Of a stretch of 34,396 bases of DNA, positions 15,885-24,129 are shown piece after piece (within the stretch, counting starts at the first letter, position 1; every line of letters begins with the position of its first letter). The DNA is taken from NCBI GenBank assembly GCA_039034155.1, contig JBCCBI010000003.1:1-34396 (forward strand). Direction: 5' to 3'. Position numbers and translations under genes: made by a program. This stretch comes from JBCCBI01 sp039034155. Its GTDB lineage: Bacteria; Deinococcota; Deinococci; Deinococcales; Trueperaceae. The notes below the pieces were generated by a model. It was not told where the DNA came from. It saw only the letters and a program-made list of their open reading frames with translations, and ran no database searches.

Positions 15885-17693
15885 ATGACACCACGGATTC
15901 AAAGGTTAGTAATGACTGCGGTGATTGGCGTGCTAGCAGCAAGTATCGTCGCTGGGCTCATCAGCTTACAGCAGCCTTCAGCGAGTGGTGCAGGTACGTC
16001 TGCTGAAGATGCCGTCAGTTTGGCAAGTTTAGGCGGCTTAGCAGGCTTACTTATTGTCGGTGCGCTGACAGGTGTCCTGTTTGGGCTGGTTTTTAGTGAT
16101 GTGGTTAACAACACCTCTCACATGGCACAAAGTCTCGCCAAAGGTACCGTAGTTGGCGTGGTGGGCTGGCTCATTACTGATTTTATTGCCCGGCCAATTC
16201 TTACTCAAACAGCCGAGGTCGTCAGCCGCGACATTGCCTTTGCACCGCTGCTGGCATACGGATTTGTGGGCGTGCTAGTGGGTTTGGGCACACATGTATC
16301 GCGGCGCTGGCTACCTATAGAAGCTGAGAAGCAACAGCTCATCCCAGAAATTAGCAGCCGAGTGGTGGTCATTGGTGGGGGTTATGCAGGGGTGACGGCA
16401 GCACAAGTGCTCGAGCGTGAACTCAAACACGACCCTACTGTGGCTATCTTTTTAGTGAGTCAAACCAACTACCTCGTCCACACGCCGATGTTATCTGAAG
16501 TGTCGTCTAGCGCGGTCAACCCACAAGATATTAGCCCGCCGCTACGCAACTTTTTTAAGCGTGTGCAGGTTGTACAAGGCAATGTTAATCATGTAAGTCT
16601 TAATGACAAACAGGTGATTCTAGCTGCTGACGCCCGCTCACCAGAACGCAGCTTAGCGTTTGATCAACTTATTTTAGCGCCAGGTGGTGTACCCAACTTT
16701 TTTGGCAATGAGAGCGTCGCTAAACATGCGTTTACGTTTAAGTCTTTGTCGGATGCGATGTGCTTGCGCAATCAACTTATTGACTGTTTTGAACGGGCAG
16801 ACCTAGAAGCAGACGAAGCTAAGCGCCGTGAACTACTGACCTTTGTAGTAGCAGGTGGCGGCTTTGCGGGTGTGGAACTCATCGGCGGCCTCAACGACTT
16901 TGCGCGTGGCATGGTGTCTTATTATCCAAACGTAGCAGCAGATGAGGTTTCACTTGTGTTGGTGCATTCACGTGACCGAATTTTGCCAGAGCTAAGTGCC
17001 AAACTAGGCGACTACGCACAGGAAAAGCTCGAGCAACGCGGTGTCACCTTCAAACTCAACACCCGAGTAACCGGTGCTGAAGCAGATGCTGTGCTCATTG
17101 GCGATGAACGCTTGCCGAGCCGCACCTTTGTGTGGACAGCAGGCAACAAACCCAGTCCTATTTTGGAGACCTTGGGCTTGCCTTTAAATAAACGGGGGCA
17201 GCTCGAGCTAGACACAGAACTACGCGTTGTCGGCGTGCCGGGTCTGTGGGCGGCTGGTGACTGCGCGCAAATACCAGATGTCACAACCGGTGGGATGTGT
17301 CCACCCACAGCACAACATGCCTTGCGCGAAGGCAAACTGGCTGGCTATAACGTGGCAGCTAGCTTGAAAGATAAACCCATCAAAACGTTTAATTACAAAT
17401 CTGTGGGCAGTTTAGCTGCGTTGGGACATCAACTGGCCGTTGCTGAGGTTATGGGTGTACGCTTTTCTGGCTTTTTTGCCTGGCTCATGTGGCGGGCGAT
17501 TTATCTGATGAAATTACCGACCTTACAAAAACAGTTGCGGGTCGGTTTGGACTGGTTGCTAGATGTCTTTTTTCCACCCGACATCGTGCAAACCATCGAC
17601 TTTTCCAACGACGCTGACGAGGTTCAGACGGCAACCTCCCCTCAACCTATTGCTGAAACAACAGCAGCATCCCGTTCAGGAGCTAACGCATGA
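15885..17693 (+). CDS. NDH-2-type FAD-dependent NAD(P)H dehydrogenase with membrane N-terminal unit
   Basis: 602 residues. Residues 1-141 hold about four membrane segments not found in ordinary NDH-2. From 158 on it is a two-Rossmann flavoprotein: VVVIGGGYAGVTAA (FAD, about 160-173), TFVVAGGGFAGVELIGG (NAD(P)H, about 318-334), LWAAGDCAQIPD (second FAD motif, about 451-462), then the C-terminal amphipathic segment LPTLQKQLRVGLDWLLDVFF typical of NDH-2 membrane binding. It should pass electrons from NAD(P)H to quinone without pumping protons. The N-terminal unit aligns by pattern with each of the three repeats of the next gene (xGxxFGxxF, then G-x-x-x-W-L, a proline, LLxYG). SD AGGAGA; its stop overlaps the next start (ATGA), so the two form an operon. 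Confidence 0.92.
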   Translation: MTPRIQRLVMTAVIGVLAASIVAGLISLQQPSASGAGTSAEDAVSLASLGGLAGLLIVGALTGVLFGLVFSDVVNNTSHMAQSLAKGTVVGVVGWLITDFIARPILTQTAEVVSRDIAFAPLLAYGFVGVLVGLGTHVSRRWLPIEAEKQQLIPEISSRVVVIGGGYAGVTAAQVLERELKHDPTVAIFLVSQTNYLVHTPMLSEVSSSAVNPQDISPPLRNFFKRVQVVQGNVNHVSLNDKQVILAADARSPERSLAFDQLILAPGGVPNFFGNESVAKHAFTFKSLSDAMCLRNQLIDCFERADLEADEAKRRELLTFVVAGGGFAGVELIGGLNDFARGMVSYYPNVAADEVSLVLVHSRDRILPELSAKLGDYAQEKLEQRGVTFKLNTRVTGAEADAVLIGDERLPSRTFVWTAGNKPSPILETLGLPLNKRGQLELDTELRVVGVPGLWAAGDCAQIPDVTTGGMCPPTAQHALREGKLAGYNVAASLKDKPIKTFNYKSVGSLAALGHQLAVAEVMGVRFSGFFAWLMWRAIYLMKLPTLQKQLRVGLDWLLDVFFPPDIVQTIDFSNDADEVQTATSPQPIAETTAASRSGANA

Positions 17694-19255
17694 GCGCACT
17701 AGCATCGTCAACTTATGAGCCTCAGCCTATAGCTACGGCGCTGCGCGAGCGCGTTGTACTTGGTGCCATCACGGGTTTGCTGGCCGGCCTAGCAAGTGGT
17801 TTCTTAGGTCAGTTTCCAATAGGAATTTGGGTGTATCTGCTCATCAGCATTATCTTGGGCATTAAATTTGCGTGGGGGATGGATAATTTAGCTACCACGC
17901 CTGGTACGGCGCTCGTTTGGGCACAAGCCTACGGGCTAGCTGCGTGGGTGGTGTTGTGGTTAACGCTTTATCCGCTAGCTGCTGAGCGCAGATTAGCATG
18001 GGATATTGAGGCGGCTCGAGCCAACTTTGGCTTGCTCCTCGCCCAAAGTCTTGCTTTCGGCATCGTATTGGGCTTGGGCTATGTTTTTGCACGTTGGGTG
18101 TGGCGTACATGGCAAGCACGTCAAGCATCGACAACTCCATCAGTAGATGGAGCATCACCTGTAGAAGAGGCTAGTAGCTCACCTGTTATTGCACCGCAGG
18201 GCATTGTGGCACCACGCACGCAAGCGTTAATTGTCGGTGGGCTTGGCGGGCTTATTGGCAGTTGGCTGTTTGCTAGGGGCATTCAAACGGTTGCGTTTTA
18301 TCCGCTAGTTGCGGAACTGGTAGGGTCAGAGGCTATTTCGATAGGGCGGCTGCTCCACTATCTCATTGGCTTAGTTATCGGCCTCAGTTTTGGCTTTTTG
18401 TTTTACAAAGATTTGCGCAATGTGGGCGCAAGTTTGGTGTGGGGCATCAACTACGGGTTGGTGTGGTGGTTACTAGGCCCGCTGACGTTATTCCCATGGT
18501 TTTTGGGAAACCCAGTAGAATGGTCGCTCGAGGTTGCTCAAGGTGCCACCCAAGGACTGATTGCCCACTTGCTCTACGGCTCGGTGCTGGGCTTTTTCTA
18601 CGGCTTCATCAACCGGATTTGGCGACTACTTTTTATTGATTCTGACCCGTTGCTACGCAGCAGCGAAAGTGCGGGTACGCGTGGTGCTAAGTTTTTACTA
18701 TACGGGCAACTAGCTGGCATCGTGGGCGGCGTGCTGTTTACACTCGTGACTATTCAAGCAGGCATGTTGCGCGGTACGGCGCAATTACTCGGGATGCAGT
18801 CAGCGGGTGCTGGTCTGTTCATCCACTTAATTGTAGCGATGATTATTGGCAGCAGCTACGGCGTATTGTTTGAGCGCCGCGAAACGCGCCTTGGTAGCAG
18901 CATTGCCTGGGGGCTAAGCTACGGCTTTTTTTGGTGGCTACTCGGCTCGCTAACCCTATTCCCCGCCTTCTTACGCTTGCCTGTTGACTGGTCAAATGAT
19001 GCAGTAAGTGCGGGTTATGTAAGTTTGGTCGGGCATTTGCTCTACGGGCTGGCGTTGGGGGTGCTATTTCAAGTGCTCTCGAGCCGCCGCCGCCCCGCCG
19101 CACCAACGTTACGCGGCAAAGACATCATCAACCAACGGCTAGTAACCAACGAATCGCCCGCCTCAGCTGCGCTCTGGGTTGTGGTGATTTTACTCGGCGT
19201 GATGTTGCCGTTACTGCTGGCTGGTGGGGTTGTGATTGGCGGAGGGTATTACTAA
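17690..19255 (+). CDS. polytopic membrane protein made of three repeated units, partner of the NDH-2
   Basis: 521 residues, strongly hydrophobic. Three homologous units of about 120-135 residues are visible: 21-137, 177-310 and 334-466. Each contains a glycine-rich first helix, [FY]-G-x-x-F or similar, an [LI]-x-W-[GA]-x-x-YG-[LF] segment, LTL[YF]P, an aromatic-acid W[DS] loop, and LLYGxxxGxxxG at its end; compare SLVWGINYGLVWWLLGPLTL with SIAWGLSYGFFWWLLGSLTL. Polar linkers separate them and a last helix closes the protein. The first unit is the most diverged. No named family recognised. ATGA overlap with the NDH-2 gene, whose N-terminus is a fourth copy, argues that the two proteins interact in the membrane, perhaps as a quinone-site or docking scaffold. 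That role is inference. Confidence 0.8.
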   Translation: MSALASSTYEPQPIATALRERVVLGAITGLLAGLASGFLGQFPIGIWVYLLISIILGIKFAWGMDNLATTPGTALVWAQAYGLAAWVVLWLTLYPLAAERRLAWDIEAARANFGLLLAQSLAFGIVLGLGYVFARWVWRTWQARQASTTPSVDGASPVEEASSSPVIAPQGIVAPRTQALIVGGLGGLIGSWLFARGIQTVAFYPLVAELVGSEAISIGRLLHYLIGLVIGLSFGFLFYKDLRNVGASLVWGINYGLVWWLLGPLTLFPWFLGNPVEWSLEVAQGATQGLIAHLLYGSVLGFFYGFINRIWRLLFIDSDPLLRSSESAGTRGAKFLLYGQLAGIVGGVLFTLVTIQAGMLRGTAQLLGMQSAGAGLFIHLIVAMIIGSSYGVLFERRETRLGSSIAWGLSYGFFWWLLGSLTLFPAFLRLPVDWSNDAVSAGYVSLVGHLLYGLALGVLFQVLSSRRRPAAPTLRGKDIINQRLVTNESPASAALWVVVILLGVMLPLLLAGGVVIGGGYY

Positions 19256-19300
19256 ACCTTTGAAGTGAGGCTTGGGGATGGCGTCTTAGACTGCTGTTCC

Positions 19301-19972
19301 TTAGTCTAGAGGTGATCTGGTGATAGAAATAGGCTGGGCAATCATTTCATAAGTTTCGGGTGGGTTGTCAGCAAAAGGTGGCGTAAGGTGGTAGCTTCCC
19401 CAAGTGAAAGCCGCTCTACCCTCTGGACCTTCCGGAGTTAGATCGAAACTATATAGGTTTCTCGTGAATAAGACTTGCTCCCCTCCCATAGCAATTTGAA
19501 TTTCATACTCATTTTGGGAAGTGCGATCATACATACCTTCATAGGGGTATATAAATAGATTCATCTCTGCTATTGACTCTGTATTAATTGCTGAGTATGG
19601 GAAAGTAACTTTAGCGCGTGGTCCTATCTGCGTTACGACTTCGTCTTCATACATTTTGAGGTAGTCGTAACGCCCTGGGGGGGGATCGTAGGCTTCTTCT
19701 TGCAAAGTAACGAGCACTTGCTCTTTTAGAAAGCCAGGGTCCAAACTCACCAAGGCAATCTCCTCACCGTCATCATTTTCAATATAGACAATGCCGCCTT
19801 CAGCACCAATTAAGCCTTGGTCTTTGTGCTCAGGAAAAAGACCGCCATTGTCTTGAGCCAAGATCACATCTTCGACCTGCACCGCCTGACCATCTGTCAT
19901 TGAAGATGTCACCACAGGATTGAACAAATGAGTAAGCACAAGATTTGTTATCGCTATCAAGATGTACGTCAT
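19301..19972 (-). CDS. hypothetical protein with N-terminal signal-like segment
   Basis: 223 residues, no family recognised. The first 20 residues (MTYILIAITNLVLTHLFNPV) are hydrophobic and could be a signal or anchor. The rest is acidic and beta-rich, with Tyr/Pro-rich stretches (DPPPGRYDYLKMYEDEVV) and no cysteines, which suits an exported protein. A GAGGGG stretch precedes the ATG. It has no CTCGAG site and is slightly AT-richer than its neighbours. It converges with the membrane protein gene, with a 6-bp hairpin (TAGACT at 19287, AGTCTA at 19303) between the two stops. Confidence 0.6.
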   Translation of the reverse strand: MTYILIAITNLVLTHLFNPVVTSSMTDGQAVQVEDVILAQDNGGLFPEHKDQGLIGAEGGIVYIENDDGEEIALVSLDPGFLKEQVLVTLQEEAYDPPPGRYDYLKMYEDEVVTQIGPRAKVTFPYSAINTESIAEMNLFIYPYEGMYDRTSQNEYEIQIAMGGEQVLFTRNLYSFDLTPEGPEGRAAFTWGSYHLTPPFADNPPETYEMIAQPISITRSPLD

Positions 19973-20035
19973 TAGATAGACCCCTCAATCAAATTCGAGT
20001 GTGTCATTAGCAGACGTGTTCAGCAACGTAAAGCG

Positions 20036-20905
20036 TTAAAACTCAACGAGGCTTTGTAACGTAAGAACCTCAACAGGTTTGTGGCTGATGTCTTGGATAC
20101 GGCGGGCGAGCCAACTGTCGGTGCTCGAGCCTTCATCTGCAATAAACACAAGCTTGCTCACACTGCCCCGCCGACCCATAAGCCGAGCAGCCCCAAGCAC
20201 TTCTAGGTCGCTGTCTAGCAGGCTCATCTCTAAACGGCGGCCTTCATCGTGTAAGTCAATCTGCGCAAACTGCCCTTGATGGACAATGTGCTCGTCTTTG
20301 TTGAAGAGTTGCTCGAGCACTTCATCTTCCAAGTAGCCCAAGTTCCACGGCTGCGCTATCACGCCAACTGTCGTGTGGGATGCCCGTTGCCACGTCACAG
20401 GTTTAGGGCGCGACACAAAACTACTCACCCGTCCGCGCCAACTCTGCCAAATACGCCGCACCTGACCAGGGTTGTGAAGTAAACCTGTCAGTAAGGTTGT
20501 AGCAACACCTTCAAACGCAGCAAAACTAGGATCACTTGGTCCTGTTGGAAGTGCCATAGGCACGGCTAAAAGCGGTGGCAACGCCCGAAACTGCGTTTGT
20601 AGCACTTCTGGAAACGAGGCGAGCCACGGGTCCTGGGCAGCCCCCTTATGAACAGGGTTATGAACATCTGCTTCAGGGTTAACCCGCGGCACAACTAACG
20701 CGTCACAGTCTTGTAAAGCGAGCGCCTCAGCAGCCGCAAGTTGAAACGCCAGTGGGCCAATGTTCGTAACATCTGGTTGAGTAAGGTGAGCACGAACAGC
20801 CTCAGCAGATACTTGTACAGGTGTAAGCTCGGCAGCCTCAACCAGACCTTGCCAAAAAGGGCCATAGCGCCACCAACATAAATATGTAAGAAAACCTAGT
20901 CGCAC
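20036..20905 (-). CDS. hypothetical protein with weak resemblance to activase-related DUF2229-type proteins
   Basis: 289 residues. It opens with LGFLTYLCWWRYGPFWQGLVEAAEL, recalling the start of acyl-CoA dehydratase activase-related (DUF2229) proteins (x-G-x-P-x-x-x-x-x-x-x-x-PFW). It then has DALVVPRVN near 70 and, at about 178, VGVIAQPWNLGYLEDEVLE, similar to the GHPYN-x-Y segment of the same family. It lacks the cysteines that bind an iron-sulfur cluster in true dehydratase subunits and has no ATPase part. The similarity is by eye and weak; it may be a stand-alone, repurposed domain. Its start codon is a plain ATG without strong SD. Neighbours give no clear clue. Confidence 0.5.
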   Translation of the reverse strand: MRLGFLTYLCWWRYGPFWQGLVEAAELTPVQVSAEAVRAHLTQPDVTNIGPLAFQLAAAEALALQDCDALVVPRVNPEADVHNPVHKGAAQDPWLASFPEVLQTQFRALPPLLAVPMALPTGPSDPSFAAFEGVATTLLTGLLHNPGQVRRIWQSWRGRVSSFVSRPKPVTWQRASHTTVGVIAQPWNLGYLEDEVLEQLFNKDEHIVHQGQFAQIDLHDEGRRLEMSLLDSDLEVLGAARLMGRRGSVSKLVFIADEGSSTDSWLARRIQDISHKPVEVLTLQSLVEF

Positions 20906-20993
20906 AAGTCAGTAGTCTAGCACGCTAGAAGCTTGAGCCAGCGCTAAGGTAACGTGCTACATCAGGAAAGTAGCTGAGGGGCTGTCACCTCAG

Positions 20994-21443
20994 CTATGTG
21001 TGCAAAGCCAGTCCTTCTTCAACCATAAGCTTCGTATGGTACATACGTAACTCCTGAGCTTCGTAAAGGTCGTTGATAGCAGCCAAACTAAAATACTGGC
21101 ACGCCATAATTTCATCGGTCAAAACAGGCTGAGGGAGAATATCTGCTACAGGCTTGGCTAACCACACATGCCGGGTAATATAGTCACCTCGTTCCAAGAT
21201 GCCTACGTAGGTGTTGACATAACTCAGTAGGGTGACATCTAAACCGGTTTCTTCTTTGGCTTCGCGTATAGCGGCTTGCTCGAGGGGTTCATGAGCCTCT
21301 ACAAAACCTGCTGGAATATGCCACAACCCTGCTGCTGATGGCTGTTTTTCCTGCACGAGCAAAACATGACCATCATCATTAATAATCAGCACGCCAGCGC
21401 TGCGAACTGCAATGGGAAGATGGGACGCTTGACCGTATTGCAT
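20994..21443 (-). CDS. Nudix hydrolase
   Basis: 149 residues with a perfect Nudix box at 46-68: G-x5-E-x7-REAKEETGL, all metal-binding glutamates present. Such enzymes hydrolyse nucleoside diphosphates linked to another moiety (NDP-sugars, oxidised dNTPs, ADP-ribose). The WHIPAGFVEAHEP start of the box resembles ADP-ribose/NADH-pyrophosphatase-type members, but substrate cannot be assigned. It follows, 30 nt behind and on the same strand, the hypothetical gene ending at 21474, so the two are probably cotranscribed. Confidence 0.93.
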   Translation of the reverse strand: MQYGQASHLPIAVRSAGVLIINDDGHVLLVQEKQPSAAGLWHIPAGFVEAHEPLEQAAIREAKEETGLDVTLLSYVNTYVGILERGDYITRHVWLAKPVADILPQPVLTDEIMACQYFSLAAINDLYEAQELRMYHTKLMVEEGLALHT

Positions 21444-21473
21444 ATTGTTCGTTGACAGGCTTACCTAGGCTGG

Positions 21474-22232
21474 CTAAGCGTTACCCAGTTCAAACGCGCC
21501 GCCTATACAGTGCAAATTCACCGTAAGAAAGTCATACGTTGCCACTACAGGCGCAGCACTGAGGTCATGTGAGTCAGCAATATTGGCTAGTTTGACATTC
21601 CGTAACGACTGAAACGCATGACTTGCAATGGTATTACTCAAGTGGTCTGAAAAGCGCATTTGCGGTGCCAATTGCATCTCCCCATAAATGACGTAGTTGG
21701 TGTACAAAAAATACACCGTGCGCTGCGCCACCGGGCCACTAATAGGCTCATCAACCCGTCCGCCTTGCATCCATACAATGCGCTCTTTGGGAATGGAAAA
21801 CATGTTGAGCGGTTCGTGGTCAGTAAGTCCCAGCGACTCATCAATGGTGTCTTTGATAATGATCTCATCACTTTGAGCTTGAGGGGTGCGCGCGTCAGCA
21901 CTTTCAGGTGGACTCACTGGTGTGTCAGGTACAGCCGGACTGACTGGGCTAGGTGTTGCCCCCAAGGTCATGGGGCTTAGCATGCTAGCATCTTGCTGAG
22001 CTTTAATTGTCTCTGGCGACATTTCAGAACCCTGCCGCGTTTGTTTGAGGAGGGCATCATAGTAGGCGTCGTGCTGAATCATCAGGGCATCTACCAAGGT
22101 GAGGCAGGTGCGATCCGCACGGTTGAGCATTTTGGCAGTATCTAAGCGAGGTGGCAAAGGTAAACTGCCACATACAACAAAATCTTGCGTATACACACAA
22201 GTTTCAAAGAGATCAACGGCAGCTTTGAGCAT
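21474..22232 (-). CDS. hypothetical protein, possible DUF6812-like C-terminal domain
   Basis: 252 residues. An N-terminal region (1-80) with two cysteines is followed by a Pro/Ser/Thr/Ala-rich linker (about 85-125). A C-terminal domain (about 145-252) has RIVWMQGG, the strand YFLYTNYVIYGEMQL and MRFSDHLSN, which resembles small beta-rich domains annotated DUF6812; this is tentative. No signal peptide. The gene precedes the Nudix gene with a 30-nt gap. No function can be given. Confidence 0.65.
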   Translation of the reverse strand: MLKAAVDLFETCVYTQDFVVCGSLPLPPRLDTAKMLNRADRTCLTLVDALMIQHDAYYDALLKQTRQGSEMSPETIKAQQDASMLSPMTLGATPSPVSPAVPDTPVSPPESADARTPQAQSDEIIIKDTIDESLGLTDHEPLNMFSIPKERIVWMQGGRVDEPISGPVAQRTVYFLYTNYVIYGEMQLAPQMRFSDHLSNTIASHAFQSLRNVKLANIADSHDLSAAPVVATYDFLTVNLHCIGGAFELGNA

Positions 22233-22687
22233 AGTTAGCAGTGTAGCACGCGTCTAGTGCGGGAGTGTCCCAAGTTTTTCATGTAATCTCGAGAGTTCAC
22301 TTCAAGTATACTTAGATTTGGCTCATCAGCTATCCACGTACAATCAAATTTTGCCTACTGAACGTATTAGCTACTTAATACTAATACCAAGCCCGAAGAA
22401 GCAAATCATAAATCCCCTGGGGATTTACGCTGTTCAACATGAGCTTGGTATCTATTCCCACGCGAGAGTTGTCTCGCTAACACTTGGGGCTGCTCGAATT
22501 ACTTTGTTATCAACGGCTTTTTACTGCCAAGGCGTTGCTATCCTTCTCTCTCCGAACTCAAGCAAGTGGTCTTTGCTGTGCTCAAGTCGCTAGATACTAT
22601 TGTTATGTGACTTCAGCTTAGAGGTACTTAACAGGATGAAATGCTCGGCCTGTGAAAGTGAGCGAATCATCAGGAAGGGCAGCGTTA
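22233..22687. other. 455-nt intergenic region with nested palindromes
   Basis: No convincing gene. It has TAAATCCCC-T-GGGGATTTA (22409-22427, 9-bp arms) nested inside an outer inverted repeat ATACCAAGC (22384-22392) / GCTTGGTAT (22443-22451). A 91-codon frame on the plus strand (TTG 22318 to 22593) crosses it but has no recognisable similarity or start signal. It could be a decayed mobile-element end or a regulatory site for the divergent gene at 22232. Confidence 0.5.
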
Positions 22688-23686
22688 CTAGGCTGAGACA
22701 ACAACATATTTCAGCAAGTTGAGAATAGTAAAGACCACTGCGCTAGCTATCCCAATGCCTAAAGCAGTACGGGCTATCCCTTGTTTGTAGGCGTCGTTAG
22801 CAAGTAGTGCTGCGATCATCATGGCGAGCACCCTTGCACCTTGCCACGGGGTGTAATTGAAAGATGTTTGTAAGCCCAGCTCGAGCGTCCAAGACACCAT
22901 GAGCGATGTAACGAGCAAGCTGGCAACCGTAACCCGGCCAAACATAAGCACGTGTTGGCTCAGCAACTTAACCAACCCGTAGCTTATGAGGGTCACAACC
23001 GCAATAAACACAACATCTAGCGGTTGACCTAGGAACAAAGCGATGTAAGCTGCACTTATAAATCCGCCAGCCCGCAGCTGACCTAGCTTGCTGTTGTGAT
23101 ACATGATGCTACTCACAACCACGCTCAGGCAAATAGCTATCAAGGTATCTTGCTTACCATAAGGGAAATCTACAGCGTCACCGAGGGTAAACGGTTGGCT
23201 CGAGCCCAAGCCGGCTAACTGCAAGCTGGTGATGACCCCAAACACAGCTAAAGACAGCCCCAAACAAACAAGTAACGTTTTGTTGACACCTTGTTTACCC
23301 ATGTCATGGGCAATCAAGCTGGGTAGCAGCACCCCAATGCCATATAAACTTTGTGCGTTACCACCAAACCGTGTTGCTAAGCCAGCTAGCACAACAAGCC
23401 AAACCAACTGCAAAAGCAAGGTCGTGACAACCTCAGACTCAAACAGTTGACGCCCCCACAACATGTAACGCCGCCGTAAGCCCTGATAAACAATGATGTA
23501 CGTCATGCTAGCTAGCCCCAGCGTCACGGCGATGTGCCCCGGTTCGCGCATAAAAAGCGCCAAGTAGCCGGGTACAACAATGCCGCCCGTTGTTAAGCCA
23601 GTACGTTGATAGATGATAATGCCGAGGACGATGCCAACGAGAATAGCTAAGCGTGTCACGTTGGCATCGATCATAAGGTTTGACAT
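22688..23686 (-). CDS. pgsC: PgsC/CapC-like poly-gamma-glutamate synthesis protein, tandem-duplicated
   Basis: 332 residues, about twice the usual ~150 of PgsC/CapC, with about ten membrane segments. The first half shows the PgsC pattern TGLTTGGIVVPGYLALFM, then YxxLRRRYMLWGRQLF. The second half repeats it: RAGGFISAAYIALFL, then YGLVKLLSQHVLMFGR. So it is an internal duplication of the PgsC fold. PgsC works with PgsB in polymerising D/L-glutamate at the membrane. It is the third gene of a minus-strand series PgsB - SGNH hydrolase - PgsC, but 443 nt separate it from the second. AAGAGG stands 7 nt before the ATG. The product could be poly-glutamate or a related amide polymer. Confidence 0.85.
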   Translation of the reverse strand: MSNLMIDANVTRLAILVGIVLGIIIYQRTGLTTGGIVVPGYLALFMREPGHIAVTLGLASMTYIIVYQGLRRRYMLWGRQLFESEVVTTLLLQLVWLVVLAGLATRFGGNAQSLYGIGVLLPSLIAHDMGKQGVNKTLLVCLGLSLAVFGVITSLQLAGLGSSQPFTLGDAVDFPYGKQDTLIAICLSVVVSSIMYHNSKLGQLRAGGFISAAYIALFLGQPLDVVFIAVVTLISYGLVKLLSQHVLMFGRVTVASLLVTSLMVSWTLELGLQTSFNYTPWQGARVLAMMIAALLANDAYKQGIARTALGIGIASAVVFTILNLLKYVVVSA

Positions 23687-24129
23687 AGAAGCCTCTTTTC
23701 ATAACGTTTTTCGGTTAATTGCTTGAAGCATTAACCCAACTGGAAGCAACCACCAATGCTTCCAGTGACGGTGTGTAGGGGTTTATAACGCGCTTATTTA
23801 GAGTCGGTATCACCTGAGCTAAGAGATAGCGCCATAGCAACGCCAAACCTCAGGATGTCACGTGAGTATCTGACGTTGAGATTTTGTGCGCTCGAGCCTT
23901 GTAGGTGGAAGCTTATGTATCTTTACGGGTGATACAAGAGGATAGGGATGACTGGGTTTGATGGCACGAACTTGGTCCAGTTACGTTGATATAAGGTCCA
24001 GCTGACGCAAGAACGTGACGGAGCTAGGTTCGTGCAAGTCAGTTATACGGGGGTCAGGGTTAGCCTGTAGGCTCGAGCATCCAACCACTACAGACAAGCC
24101 TCGAGCCCTTCACTAAAGACATCAATCAA
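23687..24129. other. long leader/intergenic region upstream of pgsC
   Basis: 443 nt without a gene. It holds three CTCGAG-type palindromes (23891, 24072 and 24100, the last two able to pair as an 8-bp stem GGCTCGAG/CTCGAGCC) and two hairpins next to pgsC. Space for an own promoter of pgsC is ample but none stands out. Confidence 0.5.
23713..23766 (-). promoter_or_regulatory. two adjacent hairpins in the pgsC leader
   Basis: Stem 1: ACTGGAAGCA (23739-23748) with TGCTTCCAGT (23757-23766), 10 perfect base pairs and an 8-nt loop. Stem 2: an imperfect hairpin at 23713-23736 (GGTTAAT... with ...ATTAACC). GAAGCA at 23725-23730 could also pair with TGCTTC at 23757-23762, giving an alternative fold. 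They end 27 nt before the pgsC start; an attenuator or RNA-stability element is possible. Confidence 0.5.

Noticed and set aside
15682..15888. 68-codon frame upstream of the NDH-2 gene
   Set aside because: No ribosome site, no family resemblance, and it overlaps the start of the well-supported NDH-2 gene.
22318..22593. 91-codon plus-strand frame in the 455-nt spacer
   Set aside because: TTG start without SD, no recognisable motif, and it runs through the nested palindromes; treated as non-coding.
24070..24107. Hairpin between two CTCGAG copies behind the SGNH gene as terminator
   Set aside because: The 8-bp stem arises because each copy is self-complementary; the loop is 22 nt and no T-tract follows.
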